Shown here piece after piece: positions 1 to 6,607 of a DNA stretch of 52,179 nt (position 1 is its first letter; each line of letters starts with the position of its first letter). The notes under the pieces were generated by a model. The model searched no databases, was not told the origin of the DNA, and saw only the letters and a program-made list of their open reading frames with translations. The position numbers were made by a program, and so were the translations under genes. This DNA comes from Clostridiales bacterium UBA7285 (GTDB lineage: Bacteria > Bacillota > Clostridia > Peptostreptococcales > Anaerovoracaceae), in assembly GCA_002472145.1 (NCBI GenBank), contig DKRJ01000022.1, positions 1 through 52,179 on the forward strand, in the 5' to 3' direction.

Positions 1-152
1 ACTTCAATTTACAATCAACCAATCAAACTTACTTCCTTCCAGCGACGATTTTCGGCGCAGATATAAACAAAAAATATAGTTGCGGGCAGCATTGCTGAAC
101 GCCGCGTGGACTGTGTGCCTCCGCATTCACGGCAGCTGCCGCCTGGATCAGG
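1..152. other. Left edge, no gene recognised
   Basis: I see no credible gene here. On the minus strand, positions about 140-172 encode a short peptide (LIQAAAAVNAE) that resembles the C49-region helix of the CsoR encoded at 263-574, which may be a relic or chance. Bases 8-20 match the reverse complement of 52161-52173 with one mismatch. Confidence 0.4.
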
Positions 153-180
153 AACGCGCCCGACCGCGCGTTTTTTAATT
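153..180 (+). terminator. Intrinsic terminator
   Basis: A 7-bp stem (AACGCGC / GCGCGTT) with a 6-base loop is followed by a T-run interrupted by AA. It would end a plus-strand transcript entering from the left and insulates the csoR promoter just downstream. Confidence 0.7.
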
Positions 181-189
181 TTTTTGTGC

Positions 190-217
190 TTGACAATACC
201 CTATATGGGTATATAAT
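190..217 (+). promoter_or_regulatory. csoR-copA promoter
   Basis: TTGACA (190-195), a 16-base spacer and TATAAT (212-217) form a consensus sigma-A promoter. The first copper operator lies inside its spacer, so repressor binding would block RNA polymerase. Confidence 0.85.
196..212. promoter_or_regulatory. CsoR operator 1
   Basis: ATACCC-TATAT-GGGTAT is an inverted repeat with perfect 6-base arms between the -35 and -10 elements. The TACC-Nx-GGTA pattern is that of CsoR-family copper operators. Confidence 0.8.
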
Positions 218-232
218 GGGTGTCAGAGAGAG

Positions 233-249
233 ATACCCCTCTGGGGTAT
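233..249. promoter_or_regulatory. CsoR operator 2
   Basis: ATACCCC-TCT-GGGGTAT has perfect 7-base arms. It lies between the transcription start and the csoR ribosome binding site (251-255), 37 bases from operator 1 (start to start). Confidence 0.75.
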
Positions 250-262
250 AGGAGGTACAGAG

Positions 263-574
263 ATGGCTGAAAATACAAAATGCGAAAACTGCGCTATGAG
301 AACAAAGCACAGAGACGATAAGGAGCAGAAAGACCTGATCAACAGGCTTTCGAGGATCGAGGGACAGATCCGCGGCATCAAATCGATGGTCGAGAACGAC
401 GCGTACTGCCCGGACATTTTGATCCAGGCCGCCGCTGCGAACGCCGCCTTAAACAGCTTCAACAAAGTCCTGCTCGCCAATCACATCAGGACGTGCGTGA
501 CGGAAGACATTCGCGAGGGCAATTACGAGACCGTCGACGAACTGGTGAACGTTCTGCAGAAGTTGATGAAATAG
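263..574 (+). CDS. csoR: Copper-sensing repressor CsoR
   Basis: A 103-residue all-helical repressor of the CsoR/RcnR family (PF02583). It carries the Cu(I) ligand triad C49 (in DAYCPDIL), H74 and C78 (in NHIRTCV), which points to copper rather than nickel, formaldehyde or persulfide sensing. An extra N-terminal CxxC (C7, C10) precedes the core and is not part of the usual sensor site. Copper binding is expected to release it from the two operators upstream, so it controls itself and the copper ATPase that follows 181 bases later. The ATG has GGAGG 7 bases upstream. Confidence 0.93.
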   Translation: MAENTKCENCAMRTKHRDDKEQKDLINRLSRIEGQIRGIKSMVENDAYCPDILIQAAAANAALNSFNKVLLANHIRTCVTEDIREGNYETVDELVNVLQKLMK

Positions 575-599
575 TCCCCTCGCGGGGCCCGGCGCGGTC

Positions 600-705
600 G
601 GGAAATGGCCGCGGCTGGGAAATGTGCCGCAGCTGGGAAATGTGCCGCAGCTGGGAAATGGGCCGCGGTCGGGAAATGGCCGCGGCTGGGAAATGAGCCG
701 CGGTT
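600..705. repeat. 17-18 bp tandem repeat, six copies
   Basis: Six head-to-tail units of the type GGGAAATGTGCCGCAGCT start at 600, 617, 635, 653, 671 and 688, with a decayed seventh at 706. They fill the gap between csoR and the copper ATPase. Each unit contains an ATG, which opens spurious reading frames, one of them in frame with the ATPase. Confidence 0.9.
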
Positions 706-755
706 GGGAAGCAGGCGCGATAAGGAATTCGAATCTTGGAACGGAGGTTTTAACC

Positions 756-3548
756 TTGGAACAATATATAGTCACCGGAATGAGCTGCGCGGCGTGCCAG
801 ACGCGCGTCGAAAAAGCGGTATCAAAAGTACCGGGCGTCAAATCGTGCGCTGTCAGTCTTTTGACGAACTCGATGGGAGTCGAGGGCGACGCGTCGAGCG
901 CAGACATCATCAAAGCAGTCGAGGAGGCGGGATACGGCGCCTCTCTTAAAGAGGAAGTCGGCGCGGCCGGAGGAGCCGTCGCGGCGGCGGACGCGGCTTC
1001 GGCACGTTCGCTTTACGCCGCGGAGGAAGAGGCTTTAAAGGACCATGAGACGCCGGTCCTGAAGAAAAGGTTGATCGCGTCGGTCATCATCCTGCTCGCC
1101 CTCATGTACTTTTCGATGGGACACATGATGTGGAACTGGCCGGTGCCGGCGTTTTTTGACGGGAACTGCCTGGCGGTCGGCATCCTCGAAATGCTGCTCG
1201 CCGGGATCGTGATGGTCATCAATCAGAAGTTTTTTGTCAGCGGGTTCAAAAGCGTGATCCACGGCGCGCCGAACATGGACACTCTCGTCGCGATGGGCTC
1301 GTCGGTGTCGTTCCTCTGGAGCACTTACGTTTTGTTCAAGATGAGCGGCGCTGCGCTGACGGGCGGCGAAGAGGCCGCGATGGCGTACATGAACGAGCTG
1401 TATTTCGAGTCGGCGGCGATGATCGTTACGCTGATCACGATCGGAAAGATGCTCGAGGCAAAGTCAAAGGGCCGCACGACCGACGCTCTGAAGAGCCTGA
1501 TGAAACTCGCGCCGGAGACGGCTCTGGTCATCCGCGACGGTAAGGAAGTCGAGATCCCGTCGTCTCAGGTCGTGACGGGCGACATTTTTGCTGTCCGCCC
1601 GGGCAGCAACGTCCCTGTCGACGGTGTCGTCGTGGAGGGCAGCAGCGCCGTGGACGAGTCCGCTCTGACCGGCGAGTCGATCCCCGTCGAAAAGTCTGTG
1701 GGCGATACTGTCTCCGCGGCTACGACGAACAAAGCCGGCTACATCAGGTGCCGCGCGACGCGGGTCGGCCGCGACACGACGCTTTCGCAGATAATCAAAA
1801 TGGTCTCTGACGCGGCGGCGACAAAAGCGCCTATCGCAAAGGTCGCAGATAAGGTCTCGGCTGTCTTCGTGCCGGCTGTGATCGCGATCGCGGCAGCGAC
1901 CGTCGTCATATGGCTGCTCATAGGCAGAGGCCCTGCCTTTGCCCTTGCGTGCGGGATCTCGGTTCTCGTTATCAGCTGCCCTTGCGCTCTGGGCCTGGCG
2001 ACGCCTGTCGCGATCATGGTCGGCAGCGGCATGGGCGCTAAGAACGGCATTCTCTTTAAGACCGCCGCGTCCCTGGAGGAGACCGGCCGCGTCCGCAACG
2101 TCGTCCTCGATAAGACCGGCACTATCACCAGCGGTACGCCGGAGGTGACCGACATAGTTGCCGACGACGAAGGCGAGCTGCTCCAGATCGCGGTTTCGCT
2201 GGAATCTAAGAGCGAGCACCCGCTTGCAGGGGCGATCGTCCGGCGCGCCGAGGCGTCTGGCGCCGGGCCGCTGCCGACGACCGACTTCGCTGCTGTGCCA
2301 GGCGGCGGCCTGACCGCGGTGCTGGCCGCTGCGGACGGGGACAGGGCCGCGGACGGTGCGAGCCCTGCGGACGGTGCGAGCCCTGCGGACGGTGCAAGCC
2401 CTGCGGACGGGGACAGGGCCGCGGTGACGATCGCCGGCGGCAACGCCGAGTTCATCAGCAAGTACGCCCCGATCCCTGCCCACTACGCGGAAAAGGCGGA
2501 GAAACTCGCATCCGAGGGAAAGACTTGCATATACTTCGCAAAAGGCGGAAGGATCATCGGCATGGCAGCCGCCGCAGACGCGGTCAGAGAGGACAGCGCC
2601 GAGGCCATCTCGGAAATAAAGAACATGGGAATAAACGTCGTCATGCTGACAGGCGATAACGAGCGCACCGCCAAAGCCATCGGCCGTCAGGCGGGTGTCG
2701 ACAGGGTCATCGCCGGCGTCAAGCCGGACGGCAAGGAAAAGGTGATCCGCACCCTGCAGAAAACAGGCAAAACCGCCATGGTCGGCGACGGGATCAACGA
2801 TGCTCCAGCGCTCACGCGCGCTGACGCCGGGATCGCGATAGGCGCCGGCACAGACGTCGCGATAGACGCCGCAGACGTAGTGCTCATGAACAGCAGCCTT
2901 AAAGACGCCGCGGCCGCCATCAGGCTCTCCCGCGCAACGCTCCGCAACATACACGAAAACCTGTTCTGGGCATTCTTCTACAACGTCATCTGCATCCCGC
3001 TCGCCGCAGGCGCGTACGTCAGGTTCGGCCTCACCCTGAATCCGATGATCGGCGCCGCCGCCATGAGCCTCTCGAGCTTCTGCGTCGTAACGAACGCCCT
3101 CAGGCTGAACCTTTTCAACATCCACAGCACTAAGCACGACAAAAAGCCGAAGGACCAGGTCGTCCTGCCGGAGGACATCTCCGACATCGACAAAGCAGAG
3201 ACCGGCGCAACGCAGGCGGCTGGCACCTCCGCCCTCGGGTCCGGCGTCAACGCTTCCGACAAAGCAGCGACCGGCGCCGCGCAGGCGTCCTGCGCCACTG
3301 CTTCCGGCAATGATAATAATTTCAAGGAGGAAAATACAATGAAGAAAACCATCAACATCGAAGGAATGATGTGCGAGCACTGCGAAGCCACAGTCAAAAA
3401 AGCTCTCGAGTCTGTCGAAGGCGTGAAGAACGCGGACGTCAGCCACGTTTCCGGAACGGCTGTCGTGACCGCGGACGAAAGCGTCAGCGACGAAGCGATG
3501 AAGCAGGCGGTCGAGGCCAAAGACTACAAGGTAGTCTCGATTGAGTGA
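756..3548 (+). CDS. copA: Copper-exporting P-type ATPase fused to CopZ chaperone
   Basis: P1B-type ATPase that pumps Cu(I) out of the cytosol, here 930 residues. Order: N-terminal HMA domain with GMSCAAC (C11, C14), membrane segments, actuator domain with TGES, the CPC copper motif in the membrane (about 408-410), phosphorylation motif DKTGT (Asp about 452), nucleotide domain, hinge GDGIND, last membrane pair, a low-complexity linker, then a second HMA domain with MMCEHC (C873, C876) that is a whole CopZ. I chose the TTG at 756 because GGAGG lies 8 bases before it and the HMA domain starts at once; an in-frame ATG at 624 would translate the repeat. Five 6-residue repeats interrupt the nucleotide domain. 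Copper induction through CsoR is expected. Confidence 0.93.
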   Translation: MEQYIVTGMSCAACQTRVEKAVSKVPGVKSCAVSLLTNSMGVEGDASSADIIKAVEEAGYGASLKEEVGAAGGAVAAADAASARSLYAAEEEALKDHETPVLKKRLIASVIILLALMYFSMGHMMWNWPVPAFFDGNCLAVGILEMLLAGIVMVINQKFFVSGFKSVIHGAPNMDTLVAMGSSVSFLWSTYVLFKMSGAALTGGEEAAMAYMNELYFESAAMIVTLITIGKMLEAKSKGRTTDALKSLMKLAPETALVIRDGKEVEIPSSQVVTGDIFAVRPGSNVPVDGVVVEGSSAVDESALTGESIPVEKSVGDTVSAATTNKAGYIRCRATRVGRDTTLSQIIKMVSDAAATKAPIAKVADKVSAVFVPAVIAIAAATVVIWLLIGRGPAFALACGISVLVISCPCALGLATPVAIMVGSGMGAKNGILFKTAASLEETGRVRNVVLDKTGTITSGTPEVTDIVADDEGELLQIAVSLESKSEHPLAGAIVRRAEASGAGPLPTTDFAAVPGGGLTAVLAAADGDRAADGASPADGASPADGASPADGDRAAVTIAGGNAEFISKYAPIPAHYAEKAEKLASEGKTCIYFAKGGRIIGMAAAADAVREDSAEAISEIKNMGINVVMLTGDNERTAKAIGRQAGVDRVIAGVKPDGKEKVIRTLQKTGKTAMVGDGINDAPALTRADAGIAIGAGTDVAIDAADVVLMNSSLKDAAAAIRLSRATLRNIHENLFWAFFYNVICIPLAAGAYVRFGLTLNPMIGAAAMSLSSFCVVTNALRLNLFNIHSTKHDKKPKDQVVLPEDISDIDKAETGATQAAGTSALGSGVNASDKAATGAAQASCATASGNDNNFKEENTMKKTINIEGMMCEHCEATVKKALESVEGVKNADVSHVSGTAVVTADESVSDEAMKQAVEAKDYKVVSIE
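2331..2420 (+). repeat. 18 bp in-frame repeat in copA
   Basis: Five 18-bp units encode ADGDRA, ADGASP three times, and ADGDRA. They insert 30 residues into a loop of the nucleotide-binding domain between the DKTGT and GDGIND motifs. The reading frame is kept, so the enzyme is probably intact. Confidence 0.9.
3339..3548 (+). CDS. copZ: CopZ copper chaperone, internal start within copA
   Basis: A complete 69-residue CopZ-like HMA protein (MxCxxC at residues 10-15) that is in frame with copA with no stop between. AAGGAGG (3324-3330) lies 8 bases before its ATG, an optimal spacing, so free CopZ could be made by internal initiation as well as being the tail of CopA. Cytosolic CopZ normally hands Cu(I) to the ATPase and to CsoR. 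Either the stop codon between two neighbouring genes was lost or the fusion is functional; both products may exist. Confidence 0.75.
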   Translation: MKKTINIEGMMCEHCEATVKKALESVEGVKNADVSHVSGTAVVTADESVSDEAMKQAVEAKDYKVVSIE

Positions 3549-3569
3549 TTCTCCTGATCGGGTGATCTG

Positions 3570-3637
3570 CATGATCTAGCGCTCCGCATGATCTAGCACT
3601 CCGCATGATCTAGCACTCCGCATGATCTAGCGATCCG
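3570..3637. repeat. 17 bp tandem repeat, four copies
   Basis: Four units of CATGATCTAGCACTCCG (starts 3570, 3587, 3604, 3621) follow the copA stop by about 20 bases. They have no similarity to the repeat in front of copA. Confidence 0.92.
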
Positions 3638-3655
3638 CCTTCGCGCGGGCATATC

Positions 3656-3687
3656 GGCACGTGTATCCGCACGTGCCTTTTTGTTTT
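3656..3687 (+). terminator. Terminator of csoR-copA
   Basis: GGCACGTG / CACGTGCC form a perfect 8-bp stem with a 6-base loop, followed by TTTTTGTTTTTT. It ends the copper transcript. Confidence 0.9.
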
Positions 3688-3743
3688 TTCATTTGCTTCC
3701 TTTGCATTTGCACCCTTTGCGTTTGCTCCCTCTGCATTTGCTC
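3684..3743. repeat. 15 bp tandem repeat, four copies
   Basis: Four units of the type CCTTTGCATTTGCAC (starts about 3684, 3699, 3714, 3729). The first unit overlaps the T-run of the preceding terminator. Non-coding. Confidence 0.8.
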
Positions 3744-3757
3744 CCGCGATAGCATGT

Positions 3758-3783
3758 CCCATTTTGGCGAAAATGGCTTTTTC
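3758..3783 (+). terminator. Terminator-like hairpin
   Basis: CCATTTT / AAAATGG, a 7-bp stem with a GGCG loop, is followed by CTTTTTCC. It is a second stop behind the copper operon or the end of a short unknown transcript. Confidence 0.55.
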
Positions 3784-4235
3784 CTTATTGCGTTCTCATC
3801 GTATTCCCATGGTAATATCTCTGGAACATCGATTGCTCATGCCGATGAATCCTGCATGCGCAAAATAGCAGAATTTTCTGATAACAAAATGTTATCATTG
3901 GAACATCCTGGGAACACGCTGGCAACCCAGTGAGGAATTCGCCAAAATCGCGATTTGGCACATACATACCATACACCACATACATATAGCAACCTTTTTT
4001 CTGAGTGCGTGCCGACGCTCACGAGGAATCCGACGCTCGTGAGCAATCCGGCGCGAGTGACAGCGAATCCTGCGCCAGCGAGCCGGCGGATCCGACGCCC
4101 GCGACTCCCGCCGTTCCCGCCCGCCACGCAAACGCCCGTCGCCGTGGCCGCTCCTCACACCCGTACCCGTTGATAATCTGCGCTTACGCCGCGAAAAAAC
4201 CTTAAAAACGCAAAATATTTTTTGCAAAAAAAGTA
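3784..4235. other. Gene-free stretch with clustered hairpins
   Basis: No credible gene. Inverted repeats lie in a row: CATGC/GCATG (3838-3858), GATAAC/GTTATC (3880-3896), CTGGG/CCCAG (3908-3930) and GCCAAA/TTTGGC (3941-3959). The left part is clearly richer in A+T than the flanking genes. It could hold a structured RNA or be the remains of a lost gene. Confidence 0.5.
4013..4108. repeat. Degenerate 18-23 bp tandem repeat
   Basis: Five imperfect units begin with CGACGCTC or a variant and end in AATC or GATC (starts 4013, 4031, 4049, 4070, 4093). The first two are 18 bp and closest to each other. Confidence 0.6.
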
Positions 4236-4264
4236 TTGAAATCCCTATTGCCTTGTTTTATACT
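4236..4264 (+). promoter_or_regulatory. S10 operon promoter
   Basis: TTGAAA (4236-4241), a 17-base spacer and TATACT (4259-4264) make a strong sigma-A promoter. Transcription would start near 4271, giving a leader of about 240 bases before rpsJ. Confidence 0.85.
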
Positions 4265-4269
4265 TTAAA

Positions 4270-4508
4270 GGCTTGCTTTAGGCGAAGAAGCGGGAAGTTG
4301 CTGAGCTATCAGGTAATTTCCGCCGAGAATTGTCCCCGCGCGACGGGGGCGAAGGTGTTCGCCGTTTTGTTTTGCGGATCCGAATAAAGGAAACGCACGA
4401 GCGCGTGTACGAAGTGAGCGCATAGACCGCACGCCTTGAAAAATCGGCACGCAGAGCACCTTGTACGAGCATAGCGAAAACAGTACAAAACATCAACAGG
4501 AGGAAAAA
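4270..4508 (+). promoter_or_regulatory. S10 operon leader with attenuator-like hairpin
   Basis: Within this untranslated leader, GGCGAA / TTCGCC (4348-4363) form a stem followed by GTTTTGTTTT, which looks like an intrinsic terminator more than 130 bases before the rpsJ start. A CCCCG/CGGGG hairpin (4334-4348) overlaps it by one base and could compete with it. This layout suits transcription attenuation of the operon by a ribosomal protein, but I do not recognise a known leader family. Confidence 0.55.
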
Positions 4509-4820
4509 ATGAGCGAATTACAGAAGATCAGAATCAAACTCAAGGCGTACGATCACGCGCTGCTTGATCAGTCCGCCGCAAAGATCTGCGAGACGGCCAG
4601 GAAGACCGGTGCTGAGGTTTCCGGACCTATCCCGCTCCCTACAGAGAAGGAAGTCGTTACCATTCTCAGAGCCGTCCATAAATATAAGGACAGCAGAGAG
4701 CAGTTCGAGCAGAGAACGCATAAGAGACTGATCGACATCACGAACGCGACCACGGCGACCACCGACGCGCTCACGAAGATCGATCTGCCTGCAGGCGTCG
4801 ACATCGAGATCAAACTGTAA
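4509..4820 (+). CDS. rpsJ: Ribosomal protein S10
   Basis: Small-subunit head protein and first gene of the S10-spc-alpha transcript; also the NusE antitermination factor. 103 residues, normal length, with the family pattern IRIKLKAYDH near the N-terminus and the loop around GPIPLPTEK. The ATG at 4509 follows AGGAGG by a few bases; an upstream in-frame ATG at 4461 lacks a binding site. A 194-base gap with a 37-bp repeat separates it from rplC, which is unusual inside this operon. Confidence 0.97.
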   Translation: MSELQKIRIKLKAYDHALLDQSAAKICETARKTGAEVSGPIPLPTEKEVVTILRAVHKYKDSREQFEQRTHKRLIDITNATTATTDALTKIDLPAGVDIEIKL

Positions 4821-4857
4821 ACTGAAATCGTAAGGGACACTCCCCTTAGATGAACGC

Positions 4858-4947
4858 GCGAGCCGCTAGCCGCAGAGCCGCGAGAAGCGAGTGTGCGAGC
4901 CGCAAGCCGCAGAGCCGTGAGAAGCGAGTGTGCGAGCATCAAGCCGC
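4858..4947. repeat. 37 bp tandem repeat between rpsJ and rplC
   Basis: Two nearly identical 37-bp units (4858-4894, 4895-4931) and a partial third (from 4932). Each carries the inner motif GCAGAGCCG and ends in GAAGCGAGTGT. It enlarges an intergenic gap that is usually short. Confidence 0.9.
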
Positions 4948-5014
4948 CGTCCGCTGTCCGCAGGCTTCGGGCCATACGCCGCGCGGTCCAATATAAGAAC
5001 ATGGAGGAACTAAT

Positions 5015-5650
5015 ATGAAAACACTTTTGGGAAAGAAAGTCGGAATGACTCAGATTTTCTCCGAGTCCGGAGAGGTCATCCCTGTAACCGTCATCCAGGC
5101 GGGGCCGGAAGTAGTCACCCAGATCAAGACGGTCGAGACCGACGGCTACAACGCGGTGCAGGTAGGCTTTGAAGACCAGCTTCCGAAGAGAGTCAACAAG
5201 CCGCTCACGGGACATTTCGCAAAGTCCGGAACTCCGGTAAAGAGATATCTCGCCGAATTCGCGGTAGAAGACGGCGAAACATACGAACTCGGACAGACCA
5301 TCACGGTCGCCGATTTCGAGCCGGGAAAGAAACTCGACATCACGGGCACTTCGAAGGGTAAGGGAACCCAGGGCAACATCAAGAGACACGGCCATCACAG
5401 AGGCCCTATGAGCCACGGTTCCAAGCATAAGAGACTCCACGGCGCGCTGGCTGCCGCTACGTATCCTTCGAGAGTCTTCAAGGGAAACCTTTCCCCGGGA
5501 AGAATGGGACGCGATAAAGTTACAGTACAGAACGTCGAGCTTGTCAAAGTCGACACTGACAGGAACCTCCTGCTGGTCAAAGGCGCGGTTCCCGGCGGTA
5601 AGGGCGGCCTCCTCAGAGTACGCTATGCCGTCAAGGGTCAGGGCAAATAG
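5015..5650 (+). CDS. rplC: Ribosomal protein L3
   Basis: Early-binding large-subunit protein next to the peptidyl transferase centre. 211 residues. Visible family features are the N-terminal GKKVGMTQIF, the long central extension, and the RxxxHGHHRGPMSHGS stretch that enters the ribosome core. ATG follows GGAGG. The next gene, rplD, begins 26 bases after the stop. Confidence 0.98.
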   Translation: MKTLLGKKVGMTQIFSESGEVIPVTVIQAGPEVVTQIKTVETDGYNAVQVGFEDQLPKRVNKPLTGHFAKSGTPVKRYLAEFAVEDGETYELGQTITVADFEPGKKLDITGTSKGKGTQGNIKRHGHHRGPMSHGSKHKRLHGALAAATYPSRVFKGNLSPGRMGRDKVTVQNVELVKVDTDRNLLLVKGAVPGGKGGLLRVRYAVKGQGK

Positions 5651-5676
5651 GACCGCAGGAAAGGAGGAAGCAACCA

Positions 5677-6300
5677 ATGGCTAAAGTAACCATGCTGAAG
5701 ATGGACGGAACAGAAGCCGGCACCATCGAACTCAATGATGAGATATTCGGGATCGAGCCTAATCAGGACGCCGTCCACGCGGTAGTCGTCAACTACCTCG
5801 CGAATCAGAGACAGGGCACCCAGTCGGCAAAGACGAGATCGGAAGTCAGGGGCGGCGGCCGCAAGCCTTTCAGACAGAAGGGCACGGGACGCCACAGACA
5901 GGGAAGCAGCACAGACCCTTCGCAGGTCGGCGGCGGCATCGTCTTCGCGCCGAAGCCTCGCGACTACAGATACGCTGTTCCTAAGAAAGTAAAGAGACTC
6001 GCCCTGAAGTCGGTTCTCTCTTCCAAGGTCCTCGACAACGAGCTGATCGTAGTAGACGATCTGAAGATGGACGAACCTAAGACGAAGGAAATGGTAAAGT
6101 TCCTCGAGAACGTAAAAGCCGGGAAGAAGGCTTTGATCGTCACCGCGGACAAAGACGAGAACGTCGTAAAATCGGCGAACAACATCCAGGGAGTGAGAAC
6201 TTCCCTCGTCGGGACCATGAACGTATATGAGATCCTTAACCACGAGAGCCTCATCGTCACGAAAGAGGCCGTCGAGAAGATCGAGGAGGTGTACAAATAA
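5677..6300 (+). CDS. rplD: Ribosomal protein L4
   Basis: Lines the exit tunnel of the large subunit; in E. coli it also represses the S10 operon through the leader. 207 residues with the typical basic loop (GGGRKPFRQKGTGRHRQGS) near residues 64-82. Its TAA overlaps the ATG of rplW (TAATG), so the two are translationally coupled. Confidence 0.98.
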   Translation: MAKVTMLKMDGTEAGTIELNDEIFGIEPNQDAVHAVVVNYLANQRQGTQSAKTRSEVRGGGRKPFRQKGTGRHRQGSSTDPSQVGGGIVFAPKPRDYRYAVPKKVKRLALKSVLSSKVLDNELIVVDDLKMDEPKTKEMVKFLENVKAGKKALIVTADKDENVVKSANNIQGVRTSLVGTMNVYEILNHESLIVTKEAVEKIEEVYK

Positions 6301-6590
6301 TGAAGACAGCATACGACATCATCCTTGAACCGGTGATCTCGGAACGCAGCATGGACATCGTTCCGCAGAAGAAATACACTTTCAAGGTTGCAAAGGACGC
6401 GACCAAGACAGAGATCAAGCAGGCCGTCGAAGAACTCTTCGAGGTGACTGTCACGAAGGTCACGGTCACGAACTATGACGGCAAGAAAAAGAGAATGGGA
6501 AGATACGAGGGCAGGACGCCTGCTTATAAAAAGGCTGTCGTGACGGTCTCCGCCGACAGCAAAGATATCGAGTTCTTCCAGAGTCTGTAA
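6300..6590 (+). CDS. rplW: Ribosomal protein L23
   Basis: Tunnel-exit protein that docks trigger factor and the signal recognition particle. 96 residues with the typical start DIILEPVISERS and the loop GKKKRMGRYEGR. It begins on the last base of the rplD stop codon. Confidence 0.98.
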   Translation: MKTAYDIILEPVISERSMDIVPQKKYTFKVAKDATKTEIKQAVEELFEVTVTKVTVTNYDGKKKRMGRYEGRTPAYKKAVVTVSADSKDIEFFQSL

Positions 6591-6607
6591 TATAGGAGGA
6601 AGGCAAA

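Noticed and set aside
600..705. CRISPR array
   Set aside because: The units are directly adjacent without unique spacers, only 17-18 bp long, and no cas gene is present. The other tandem arrays fail for the same reason.
624..755. Extending copA to the ATG at 624
   Set aside because: The extension translates the DNA repeat, has no binding site, and the HMA domain begins at the TTG at 756, which has GGAGG 8 bases upstream.
1464..3572. A 702-codon open frame on the minus strand across copA
   Set aside because: It is antisense to a well-supported ATPase; its residues are Arg/Asp/Ala-rich with no domain. High GC at third positions creates such frames. The same holds for long antisense frames at 24164-25735 (ligA) and 4568-5677 (rplC).
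3661..4227. Short open frames between the copper and ribosomal operons
   Set aside because: They are made of repeat translations or basic low-complexity residues, lack ribosome binding sites and overlap terminators.
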